From Toxonevra muliebris (Eukaryota > Arthropoda > Insecta > Diptera > Pallopteridae), in NCBI GenBank assembly GCA_963691655.1, contig OY829326.1:43303989-43367988 (forward strand): a stretch of 64,000 nucleotides of DNA, given 5' to 3'. Within the stretch, counting starts at the first letter, position 1; every line of letters begins with the position of its first letter. Below are positions 36,574-47,312 of this stretch, piece after piece. Below the pieces are notes generated by a model. It did not search any database, was not told the origin of the DNA, and saw only the letters and a list, made by a program, of their open reading frames with translations. Both the position numbers and the translations under genes were made by a program.

Positions 36574-39479
36574 GTTCATAATGAATCAACATTAACAGGA
36601 TGTTCGTGACAAGTGTTGCATTCTCAGGATAAGCAGTGAAATTTTTGATTTGTCTTCTACATATATGTAGTTATTTAAAATCATTATGTTCTAACTACCT
36701 GGCATATGAACCCACAACCAAAAAAACATATTAAGTTTTTGATTATATTAATTCAGGCAATTAAAATTATCCTTATTTTTTAACTTTTTAATATACCATA
36801 TGCTTTGGATTTCTTTTCAAAAGTTATAAATATAAAGCATCATCATGTCTCTTTCTAAGAATAATCAAAATAATCTTCTTCATAAATTTTGCAAATGCTT
36901 TTAGCTGCCTAAGTTATTATTTTCACACAAACATCTACTCCGTTTGTGTGTGTGCGTGTGTGTGTGTATGTTTGTGTCTTCTCATGTCAAAGATAAAATG
37001 TAAATTTTTCACTTTGACCTCTTCATTTGAATGAATGAATGCATAAAAACTACAGCAGCAGCAGCAGCTACAACAACAACGAACGAAGAATAACATAAAA
37101 TGGAAATTTTAATAATTAAAACTTATTTTGTGGTTGCTGTTCCTGGATATGGAATATGCTTGCTTTCAGAGCTCATGCAATATTCATGGTAATAAATTGA
37201 ACATTCAAAAGAATTCAAAACTTTACTTAATAATAATTTTCTTCAGTAACTTGCAACATGCACTGTGAGAAAGGAGGTTTAACTACAGTTGAGTTAAGGC
37301 AATTTTAAATCAGTCCAGTACAATACAAGCAAAAGGCAAGCAACTTAAGTAAACCAAACCTTAACTAAACCAAGCCAAAGCAAGCCAAACAAAGTACTCA
37401 AATAATTCGAGACATAGCCTTTCAGATAAATAAATACATGCATCAAGGGAATAAATATGAGAGAGTGTGTGTTTATGTGATACTCTTATGTAATCCATAC
37501 ATGCATTTAACCACACTCCTTTTCTTTCTCTCTGTTACTGTATCTCACACTTCACTATACTAAATGACTTCCGACCATGAACATGAACTTACAACATGTT
37601 TCAAATTGTGTACGATTTTATGCAGGTAGTTAGTGACAGAGGGTGGGACTGTTGGTGAGAGAATGGTGGAGGTGTAGTTGGCTGTGTTAAAAAGTCTAGC
37701 AAAAGGATCATCAGTTTAGTGGAATAAATAAATTATGAAACCCAAATGAAATGCTTCAGTTATATGCCATTGCCATTGCTGCATTTGCAGTATCGCACAT
37801 CAGTCGGTGATAGGACGACAACGACAAACGGTAAGTAAACTTTGTCTATATCTATCTTTGTCTCACATGGTCTACCTTGCCGCAATATTCTCTTCTAGCT
37901 TAATACCTATACTCACCCAACCCGTCAGGCATTCAGGTAGTACCATAAGGTTGGCAGGCAAGTGGCATAAAGTAAACACATTGTGCTGTATCGCACATTT
38001 AAATACTCACAGGCTAAAGACTAACTAAATACACTGTATGCATGCATATGTTCATAAACACACACACACATGATTGTGCAAGTTTCCGACCAGGAGTTTC
38101 ATTAATTAAAGTGACTTTGGATTAGCTTCAGCTCCAACTTCTCAATCACACAATACACTCACATAGCAGCAACAGCAATTGGTGCAGCCATGAGTGTTTT
38201 CCTTGCAGTTATGGGAAAGACAATGATTGCGAGTTGTTAGGTGCTTGCTCTAAGGATTGCATCTCAACCGCACCTTCGATTTCACCGTCATCTTTAGCCT
38301 CGCTTCAATTCAATTCAATTCAATTGAAGTGCGTAGCACTGTGAAAATGTTGTATTGTTAAATGAAGTTTATTCGTGCCATTTAAAGAGCAAAATGAATT
38401 TGCAAATATGTTCATAAATAATTGCAATGAGTATAATTTCCAATGTGTGTGGAGGTGTGAACAATATTAAAGTAGAAATTTCACATTTACATTCATTGCA
38501 TTGTGCATGAAAAAAGTGAAAATGTTAATTTATTGCGCGATGATTTTATTGTTAATGATATCAGCTTATTGATGATGAAATCGCTACCTACTTAGTAGGA
38601 AAATATGAAAATGTTAATTTAAGTATATTAACAATTTACAATAGGAATAATTGTAGCATGGAGTCAATATATTAACTGAAGAGGACACCTCCTTAAAAGC
38701 AGAATTAGCTACTGTATCACTGATGAGGAATAGTGGTGGGTTCCGAAACGGCTGTTTCATCTGCCTGTCTTTTTATTGCTATTACTATTATTATTTCGAC
38801 TAAAAATATTCACTCAATCAAATTAGACATGACAATTTAAATTAACATTTAGATTCCATTATTGTTCTCATTGTTGAGTAAAATATATTCATAAATTGAT
38901 GCCATGGTAGAAAAAAAAGTGTAAAAAATTGGAGTTTGCCTGATATTTAACGAAATATTGAAAATTAAGAACCATTCTTTCAAACGACATACATATATAA
39001 ATTGAAATTCGAGCAAATACTCTACTGAAGGTATAGGCAAGAATAGGCTGAGACCTCAGAAAATTTAGTTTTTTGTCCGGATTTGCTATTACTATTATTT
39101 TTGTACTGGAAAAGATTTATTGTACTATTATTTATTTGATAAAAAATACGCTCAAGGGCTTCCTTGTAAGTTGGCAAAACTGATTCAAAGGATCATATGG
39201 CTGCCTGATTTTCGGTAAAAACACATATATCCTTTTTACATATCTCGTTTAAATATCACTTGGCTTCTATGATTGCCATGACTACTACCTGAAATACAAA
39301 CGAACTAAAATATTTATGTACGTATTAACACCAAGCTTCTTGCATCAACTCTGCTGGCCAGCCGTCAGTGTAGAATTGAATTGAATCCTTATGAAATCGA
39401 TCTTCAGTTCTCGATTCCTGCATATCAGAAATTAGAGTGATTAACTTGTCGATATTAACAATTATGGTACTAAAATTCA
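36574..39479. other. Region without a recognisable gene
   Basis: Holds TG microsatellite (about 36,946-36,967), CAG/CAA tracts (about 37,053-37,080), an AATTC run (about 38,307-38,323) and, near 38,715-38,750, a CACTGATGAGGAA...GGGTTCCGAAA block that also occurs inverted at about 17,872-17,905. That shared block is probably a retroelement tail. No exon supported. Confidence 0.45.
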
Positions 39480-39727
39480 TATCTTTTGTTTTTAACGGAC
39501 AATCAATACACAGGGGAGCACACTCCTATGAACGTAAAGCGCTGTGCTGATTGGAACGAGAAGATAGGTATGAGAGTGGAAGAAATGAGAAAAGTATTGA
39601 ACTTTCACCTGGAATTTGGTAAGTTCATAAATGCCAGAAAGATTATTCCGGGAAGCTTTTCCATAAACAAGTGTTACGGCAGAAAAAAATAAGTGGAATC
39701 AGTGAGATATGCTGATGGAATCATTTA
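39480..39727 (-). pseudogene. Non-LTR ORF2 C-terminus, distal part
   Basis: On the minus strand, frames carry CLWKSFP then (after a frameshift) FLAFMNLPN and FNTFL, matching the LWNSLP...VFP...FK pattern at the end of Jockey/CR1-type ORF2. It continues the fragment at 41,650-41,866, from which it was split by a Tc1-like insertion. Confidence 0.55.
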
Positions 39728-41647
39728 CACTGGCGGTCACAAAAACCGCACCACCCACCAATTTCAAGAAAATCTATTAAAATGGAACTTAAACCTGATT
39801 TTGTTTTAGTGAATGTAATTTTTTTTTATTTTTGGGAACAAAATGAACAAAATTGCAAAAGAAACATCATACAAGCACACAAATTTTATTAGTTTTTAAT
39901 TAAAACAAAAATATGGAAGAAATTTCACGTTTTTGAGGGTATAGATTAGATTAGATTAATACGGAGGTAGACAATAATTTCCCAGATCACTACGGCCATC
40001 TAGGGCCTATTCTGATATACCTCAAAGATTTATTGTGTTTATAGTTCTCCTATGAGTTTATTTCCTTTGAGGAGATTTAATATCTCTTTAGGAGAACAAT
40101 CCGCAATGTCTTGCGGTTGTAGGATAGAGTTTCCCAAGTAACGTAGTCGGGTCCTCATTAGACCTTCACAGTGGCATAAAATATGTTCTGCTGTTTCTTC
40201 CTCCTCGTTACATATTCGGCACGTATTGTCTTGTGCTAGACCCAAGTTCGATAGGTATAGATTAAAAGTATGTAAAAATAAAAATATTTGCTATTTTTTG
40301 AAGTTGTAAACTAAGATTAATTTGTTTCATAATAGAGTCATAAGCAAAATTGTTTAGTTTGATGGTGCCCCTCTCTTTGCCTTTCTTATGACCGTTATCT
40401 TGAATGGCATAGAGTCGACAAGCACTTTAAGGATATCATTCGTTAGTTTTTTAATACCAAACTTTTTTCAGAACTACAACAAAGTGTTTTTTATTCTTTG
40501 GGATGTTTTGAACAACTTTCCGTTTCATTATATGACAGAGGTGCTCTATCGGACTTGAACCGCGTGAGCTACCTGATCATCCCCGCCAGTAAATTCTAAC
40601 ATCATCGAAAACATTTTAAATCTGCAAAAAAAAAAAAAAAAAGAATCAATAATCTAACTTTTTTACTATTTCTAAAGTTATCAAACATTAGGCATTAATT
40701 ACTAACTAAACTTTGCCAATTTGGAGCGATGATATGCCGCAGAAGTCGTCCGGAAAAATAACATAATTATTGAGTGAAAGCGCACCACAATTGGCTTACA
40801 GCAATTGCTCCATAAAATTTTCGAAATATTTTTGGGCGTACACAGTCCCTTCAATATAGTATAAGGGACCCATCCAAACTATCTGACTTTGTGGGAATTT
40901 GACTATTTTCACTATACAGTTAACCTTCTATTGCTTTATACCAGAGCAACGCACGTACCGAAGATTAAATGCGCATAAAAAATTGAGTTTAATTTGCCCG
41001 ATCATATAACATTTTTCGAGTCTGCCAAGGTTCAATTGCTGTAGTTTTTAGTCCATGCCAGGCGATTTGTTTCCATCCATTTCGTCAACAACGACTTTTT
41101 AGCTGATCGTCTCCCATACAGATCGAACTTTCGTTTCTTTCTGCGTTGGGTTTCGGCATTTATATTCACGTTGTATTAGCTCTTTAGCTCAGTCCTTATT
41201 GTGACTGCACTTTTGAATGGATAATTTATGGTTCTGTTTCAGGTTATGCCATTTTCTCTTGTATTTGTCTTCCATGATCTTTTTGCCCTTTGAAGCGGGT
41301 ACAAATTGCCTTTTTTCTGGATCAGTCCAACAGCGGTCGAATGTAGACATCAGATTTCTTCAGGTATTTAACTTTATGACACTCCTTGATACCTAAGAAC
41401 AAAAATTTCGACGTTTTGGTTGTGCGACAATTGTTCATACTTTGCAGTTGTTTTTGGAACTTTTTCAAAAATTCTTCTTTTCGCCAAAACAAGTGCAATA
41501 AAAAATGGTACATTCTGCTTAAATACACTTTTAAAACATAAACAAGGGAATCTCCTTTACAAGGGAAGGGAAATTTGGGCAAAGTTAGGAAATATTACCG
41601 AAATTGCAGCAGTATTGCAATTGGTGCGGTTTTTGTAACCGCCAGTG
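39728..41647 (-). mobile_element. Tc1-like transposon with nested retroelement
   Basis: Inverted ends of about 26 bp starting CACTGGCGGT (one mismatch, Y at the next base) flanked by TA on both sides (39726-39727 and 41648-41649). Length is 1920 bp, or about 1.6 kb without the inner insertion, which is normal for a full Tc1-like element. Minus-strand transposase traces include SSPIEHLCHIMKRKV (about 40,510-40,560), matching the family SPDLNPIEHLW motif, with stops nearby. Confidence 0.88.
39949..40253 (-). mobile_element. 5'-truncated non-LTR retrotransposon end, 305 bp
   Basis: An 11-bp target duplication GGTATAGATTA (39938-39948 and 40254-40264) frames it exactly. The minus strand reads LAQDNTCRICNEEEETAEH then ILCHCEGL and ends NKLIGEL-stop; this is the C-terminal CxxC...HxxxxC block seen in the two other RNase H-bearing copies here. 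The 3' tail is a TAATC-type tandem. The frame is open throughout. Confidence 0.9.
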
Positions 41648-41649
41648 TA

Positions 41650-41866
41650 GCTTATCTCCCCAGAGCTTCTACCATAGAAATAAAGGTGGGAAAGAGTAAT
41701 GCAGAACACGTTTCTACGATGCTCCAAGGAGTCAAAAGAGCTGAAAATCCTACTGTTTTCTATTATTTTTATCGCTCGATGTTCAATACGGTCCAGGAGC
41801 TCCAGTTGCGTTCATGAAGGTACTGCGCATATATGCGAATTAAGCTCCATTTTAGAATATAGGTGA
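41650..41866 (-). pseudogene. Non-LTR ORF2 C-terminus, proximal part
   Basis: Minus strand reads NSHICAVPS, one stop, then QLELLDRIEHRAIKIIE, SLEHRRNVFCITL and YFYGRSSGEI. This is the typical region after the reverse transcriptase in Jockey/CR1-type elements (LDRxQxRA...L..RR.V..L..FY...G..S.E). A Tc1-like element interrupts it at its 3' end. Confidence 0.8.
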
Positions 41867-44800
41867 TACTGATTAAGTTTAGATTAGGCGGAGTGAAATT
41901 TTTCTTTCGGCGCCTTAGAAAGCATTCTTTCATACTTTGTTTAATGACTCAAGTAGTTTTGAAGATATTTTTGCCGGATTCAGCTGAAATTCACCATATT
42001 TTTTAATAGTTTCCTAATAAATATTTGTTCCGAATTTTATTGTTCTACAATAAATTCTTTTATTTTGGAGTGGGCAGCTATATGGACAATGTATGCACAG
42101 GAAAAGATAAACCTTAATTCTTGGTAGGTTTTGCACTAAAATCATCAGAAAAAATTTTATGAGTTAATAAATACAATAATTTTAGTTGTTTTCAACGTTG
42201 GACAACGGGGCGTATGAAATTGATTGAATATTCTTTTGAGCTATTTATAAATTTCAGCGTTAGGTATCGTAAAGGAACAGGTAATGGAAAAGGAATTGGC
42301 CGATGTTATTACGTTAGTCCGTTAATGTCATACAACTTTGTATGAAAAATGAGAGAATTTATTACAAACGAGAGGTTACGACGTGGAATAAATCTTCGTG
42401 GATTGGTTGGTTTTCATCAAAATAATATTGAGATATTTCCTCTCTGCTTCAATTGTTAAAATCAACACAACTCTTAAATGCGCATTATAAGTTTTGAAAG
42501 ACAAACAATTGACGATACACAATCCTTAGCTCTTCATAAAACTAAAAGCAAAAATAAGCTTTATACATTGCCATGGTAGCTAGCATCCAAATTAAATATC
42601 GTACAAAATTCAATTTTATAAACTAGTTATTACTATTCTGACAATATACATATGCACTTACCTGCATATGAAAGTATTTTGCATTGCATTTACAACATGT
42701 CAACAAATAATTGCCAACTTATTGTTTCATACATAGTTTGGTAAACGACACAAATAATAATAAAATAAATAAAATAAGAATTTAGAAAAATAAAACACCT
42801 TTAACAACTTTTGGCTACATCCATCCTGTTAAATCTATGTTGAAAAATAAAAAGTTTGTGAGATTTTGTTTTATTTTTCATTTCATTTGTAATGGAGATT
42901 TTTCGCTATATCGAATTTCATTTCAATTAGTCGAGTTTCGTTCACTTTATGCCAAGTTCAGAGTTTTGCCATATGTCGTAACAGTTGTCGACGACTATCG
43001 TCAACAAAAATTAAGCAGTTGCAATTGTAACTTTACCGAGCACACCCAGCAAAGCCAGAGTCTTCTCTGCTATGATCGTCCACTCTTCTCTTCCCCTCGC
43101 TATCGCCCGTTGAAGCTGAGAAACGAGCATCCGGAGTTATGTCGGTGGCTTCTACAGCACGCCGCATGGACAATGATGCAGTTGCCTTCACGTACATAAA
43201 CTACATTCATACATTCACTAAAATATATAAAAAGGTACAAACACACACACATCCTAGCATACATGAATGCAGTTATGGATGTACGATGTATGTATGTATG
43301 TATGTATGAATTGTATGTGTATGGATATATGAATTCATGAATGTACGAAACGAAAGAATAAACGAACGAACGAGTCCGAAACGTAACTTTTTCTTTCTCT
43401 GTGCATTTTTACAAAGCATAGTCAAAGTCCTTTGGGGAATTTTATAAACTTTTGTAATTATTAGCAACGACGAACGACGAGCGACAGCAGGAACGTATGG
43501 ATGTATGTACGTAGAAACGAGCAACAACAGCAACAATAAGCAAGCGGGGCGAGTGATGACGATGAGACGTTGGACGAACTGCCGGTTGCTGCTGCTGATG
43601 GTGCCGCTGATGCTGCTGGTGTTCTTGGTGGTGTTATGGATTAGCGCGGGCGGTGCAGCAGATAAAACTTTTACAGTCTGTTCTGTACTCTGTGTGTGGG
43701 TGTTTCATTTTTCTCATTTGCTTGGCACATCGCATTGCATATTGTGCTAAAAAGGAGAAAATTTTTCACAAGTGCGCTACAAATTTAAAGTTTCAACTAC
43801 CTGAAGTAAAAATGTTAAATCGCAAAAAGTGGCAGTCAATAAGCCGTGTCAAATGCGCAAAGAGCTCAGATAAAGTTTTTGCTGAATTTAATTCGAAATT
43901 TTGTTGCATAATTTTTTCGCCTCGTCGTTTTTTGTTTGTGTTTTTCCCCCCTTTTTGTTTGCAACAATCTCTTTCCTCCTCTTCTTTTGTTGCTTTAACT
44001 TCGTTTTTTATTTGCAATTTAATAGTTGTCATGGCTTGTTTTCAATTTAAGATAAAACTTAGGTTAGGATTCTGATGAAATTGCAACTAATGGAAAATTG
44101 GTATAAAAAAGTTACTGCAGGTACATTCGTACATAAATACACACATAACTAGTAGTAGTATGTTTTAAGTTTTAAGCAGTTGTAAATTCATTAAAGTTTT
44201 AGGAATATAATTCTTGATGTTGAAGTAGTTGTTCAAGCTAGTAAAATTTAAAGTAAGTGGATAAAGAGATAAGATTTAAGCAAAAGCAAAAATTTAATAT
44301 TGGTTTAATTAGCTCTTGGTATTTTGAGAGTGTTTCGTTTAAGTGTTGGTTCATATGATAGGAGGACTCAATGCCAGAACTGCTATCCAAGTTCGAACAA
44401 CTAATTTAACCACTAGTGGTTCTAAGCGGGACTTTTGGTTTTAACTTCGCCCTTAAATAAAAATTTTAAAGGGACGAACAAATTGAGACCCCCATAGGAA
44501 ATCTTTGTGTCTATTCGTAATTCTCACAATTCTGTCAAAAAATTCTGTATTTCATATTGGATCGTAGAGCCTCAATAAAAATCTGAATTTTTTAAGTGAA
44601 ACTTCTTTTCTCTTGTCCTAGAGTAAAACCAGCCGAATGTGACGTCGTAGTTTTGTCGAGCAATGTGCATGAGGGGTTAAATATCAATATTCCCTAACTG
44701 AATTCACGAGCAAACTATATAATAAACGATTCATAAATAGCTTTAATTCAATATAACATATTAATTACACACACACACGCCTATGGCAGAAAGAACAATG

Positions 44801-44949
44801 TGTAGCGTCGCCATCTTAAAGTTTATGACAGTTATACATTTCACATACAGATGGCGCAAATGTCCAAGGAATTACATGAAGATGTCGCACACAAAAAGAG
44901 TTTGCTACAATTGTCATCGATATTACCGGTACAGAGTTGCAATTTTTGT
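41867..44949. other. Region without a recognisable gene
   Basis: About 42,930-43,210 and 43,440-43,680 are less A/T-rich and hold overlapping open frames of up to 120 codons in several phases, but none resembles a known family. A TATG microsatellite lies at about 43,286-43,310. Could include promoter or UTR sequence of an unseen gene. Confidence 0.4.
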
Positions 44950-45212
44950 TCTAGCATTAATCCCAAAAAAAAAAAATTGGCTGTGTATTAACGAATACAA
45001 GGCAGAAGTGAAACTTCTTGTGAACTAAACGAAACACAAGCAAATGAAATTAAAAAACACAAGCCAATGAAGTAAAAAATTTAGCAATTAAAAATGTCAT
45101 TTGCTTGTTATTTGTTTGTGTTCCGTTTAGTTCACAAGAAGTTTCACTTCTGCCTTGTGTTCGTTAATACACAATTTAGTTTTTTTTTGTTTTTTTGGGC
45201 TAGTAGTTTTAT
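44950..45212. repeat. Long near-perfect palindrome
   Basis: Inner arms 44,982-45,040 and 45,115-45,173 differ at only a few positions over 59 bp (they start TGTGTATTAACGAA and contain CAGAAGTGAAACTTCTTG). Weaker complementarity extends outward through an A-run and CTAGC to about 44,950 and 45,212. The loop is about 74 bp. It reads as a foldback element or an RNA hairpin source. Confidence 0.85.
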
Positions 45213-45325
45213 CTCCAACCATGGCTGGCCGCAGTCTTCGATTTTCTTTAGGGCTGTAATTTTCCAGGATAGTCTTGGACGGCCTCTTCTATGGTTTCTT
45301 TGAAAACTCCAGTCAAATACTTGGT

Positions 45326-45408
45326 TTTCACTATGTTAAATTCCATGTCAAAGAGAGAGAAAGGGAGAATTTCATATATGAAATTTACCGACATGACATA
45401 GTGAAAAT
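45326..45408. repeat. Small imperfect hairpin
   Basis: TTTTCACTATG...ATGTC pairs with GACAT..CATAGTGAAAA across about 80 nt with a bulge. It is the size of a microRNA precursor, but nothing else supports that reading. Confidence 0.4.
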
Positions 45409-46102
45409 CCGACATAAGGCTTGGCGATATATTCTGCCTTGGGATTTACATGTTGCGTTGCTGCTCCACCTCTATTTCCTCAGATTAATGCAGTTTATAT
45501 CAAACATTTTACATTATTGCATTTATTTTACACATTTATTTTAAGTCGTTATTATTGATGTTGGGCCACCAAATCTTAATAATGACAGACATTTGTTTTT
45601 ACCAAGAAAGCAGTCCTTAGGTAAGATAAGGAAACACTTTCGACTACATATAAGAAGATTGGACTGCCAGTAGACTCTGCTTATCAGTGACTCGTAGTAG
45701 AAGTCCTGTAAATGTGCAAAAACGTTACTTCATGAAGCACGAGGACCAGTTAAATGAGTAGACTAAAATGCCACAGGTTAGGAGAATAAAATGCTACTAT
45801 CTAAGCAACTCCTGCTCGTGTTCCACAAAATTAATATCCCAGCAAATTATTGGCCACTGCTATGGGACTACCTAGGAGCATACGTAAATAATTGTTGATG
45901 GGATTAAAAATCTTCGTCCCTTAGAATAAGTTCTTGATATATGACTAATGATCAAAATAGATAAGAACTCCAAAATCCACCGAGCTTCCTTTGGATCCGC
46001 TAATGCTTGTTGACTTAACTCGATATACCATTCAAAACTTGTTAGACCATCAAACAAATAGGGCTATACTTAACACGTTATGTATGGGCACAAAAAGGGC
46101 TA

Positions 46103-46399
46103 GGCTACTACTACTATTATGGCACAACAGCCCCTGGAGGGCCAAGGTCGACCATTTCGCATCCATTCATGTTGTGTGAGTTATATTTATACACGAATGT
46201 AAGGGACTTGCAGTTTTATGCCGAATCCGAACGCCGAAGTGAAAAGCTTTTCAAAGGCATTTTTTTACTGTGGTGCCGTGCAGAAATTTTAATCTTTTTT
46301 TTTATTTTTCTAATTTTGTTTTTTGAGCGTGCCGAGATATGAACCCGGGCACCTCTGCGTAGCAGTCCAACACACTAACCACTAGGATACGGTAACCAC
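46103..46399 (-). mobile_element. tRNA-derived SINE, copy B
   Basis: A perfect 14-bp target duplication CACAAAAAGGGCTA (46089-46102 and 46400-46413). The minus-strand head has an A-box-like CCTAGTGGTTAGTG and a decayed B box GGTTCATATCT (46,335-46,345). The central core in + orientation (CAGTTTTATGCCGAATCCG then AACGCCG) matches the core of SINE copy A, while heads and tails differ. The 3' tail is a TAG-type repeat. Confidence 0.82.
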
Positions 46400-46572
46400 C
46401 ACAAAAAGGGCTAAAGTTGCGCATAAATCAACTTCGTTATATTTGGTCGACAGAACGAAATTTAATGTACGTCGACGCAATTAAGATCTGAATGAATTCG
46501 TATCCTTATCTTTTGTTTGACTTCTTCCAGAAACAAAAAATTCTTTTTCGTTACTGATTAACCCAAATTTAA

Positions 46573-47299
46573 TTGTAATATTTTCAGACAGCCAGGCGGC
46601 TCTCTTAGCACTTTCTTCATCGAGTTTTTCCTCTAAACTGGTGAAAGAGTGTTTTGAGAGTCTCCAGCGCCTGTCTACCCATAACAAAGTGACGCTTTGT
46701 TGGGTACCCGGCCACTGTGACATTGTTGGTAATGAGGCCGCCGATGAACTGGCTAGACAAGGTTCATCTACCAAGTACACTGGCCCCGATCCGTTCTGCG
46801 GAGTCGGCTGGACCTCTACGAAATCTATCGTTGAGGAGTGGTCTAAGGCAAAATGGCTAGAGTATTGGAACTTTATTCCAGGTTTAAGACAGGCAAAAGC
46901 ACTTATCATTCCGTTTGCCTAAAATAAGCCCATCTCTTATCCCAAATCTGACCTTAGGCTACTGGTGGGCTACATGTCTGGACACTATGGGCTCAGATAT
47001 CACCTAAACAAAATAGGTCTGTCTAATGAGACAGAGTGTCGTCTATGTCTGGATGATGACGAGTCAACACCTCACATTCTGTGTAAGTGTCCGGCCTTGG
47101 CTCGGCTCAGAGGAAGAATTTTTGGTATCCCTTTTCTGATGGCTAATCATATAAAATCTTCTTCTACAAAAGATGTCTTGACTTTTATTAGGTCAGCTGA
47201 ACGTCTTTTGTCATAAAATGGGGAATGGCACAAAAGATCTTTTAGGTCGCAGTGCCTGCCTGGTTGGGCTCCCCTAAATAATAAATAAGTAAATAAAAC
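46573..47299 (+). mobile_element. 5'-truncated non-LTR retrotransposon, recent copy
   Basis: Bounded by a perfect 13-bp target duplication AACCCAAATTTAA (46560-46572, 47300-47312). Encodes the end of RNase H and a C-terminal Cys domain, then about 80 bp of 3' UTR ending in a TAAA-rich tail. The break point lies just before the FSDSQAA motif, so only the last third of ORF2 survives. Confidence 0.93.
46575..47216 (+). pseudogene. ORF2 C-terminus: RNase H and CxxC domain
   Basis: One frame throughout with a single internal stop (46,921). RNase H motifs are IFSDSQAAL (46,578 on) and CWVPGHCDIVGNEAADELA (about 46,700-46,757). After the stop, LRLLVGYMSGHYGLRYHL and CRLCLDDDESTPH then ILCKC form the C-terminal block. 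The near-intact frame implies a young insertion. Confidence 0.92.
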
Positions 47300-47312
47300 A
47301 ACCCAAATTTAA

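Noticed and set aside
40540..40590. tRNA-like GACTTGAACC word
   Set aside because: It is the reverse of the SSPIEHL codons in a Tc1-like transposase remnant.
42837..43199. 120-codon open frame in a less A/T-rich patch
   Set aside because: The start lies in A/T-rich sequence, no family motif appears, and other phases are also open. Not called as a gene.
43286..43310. TATG repeat as a regulatory array
   Set aside because: Ordinary microsatellite; similar short tracts occur throughout the window.
46320..46399. Functional tRNA gene on the minus strand
   Set aside because: Decayed B box, no convincing cloverleaf, and it is the head of a SINE.
46481..46909. 142-codon minus-strand frame
   Set aside because: Shadow of the RNase H coding sequence on the plus strand.
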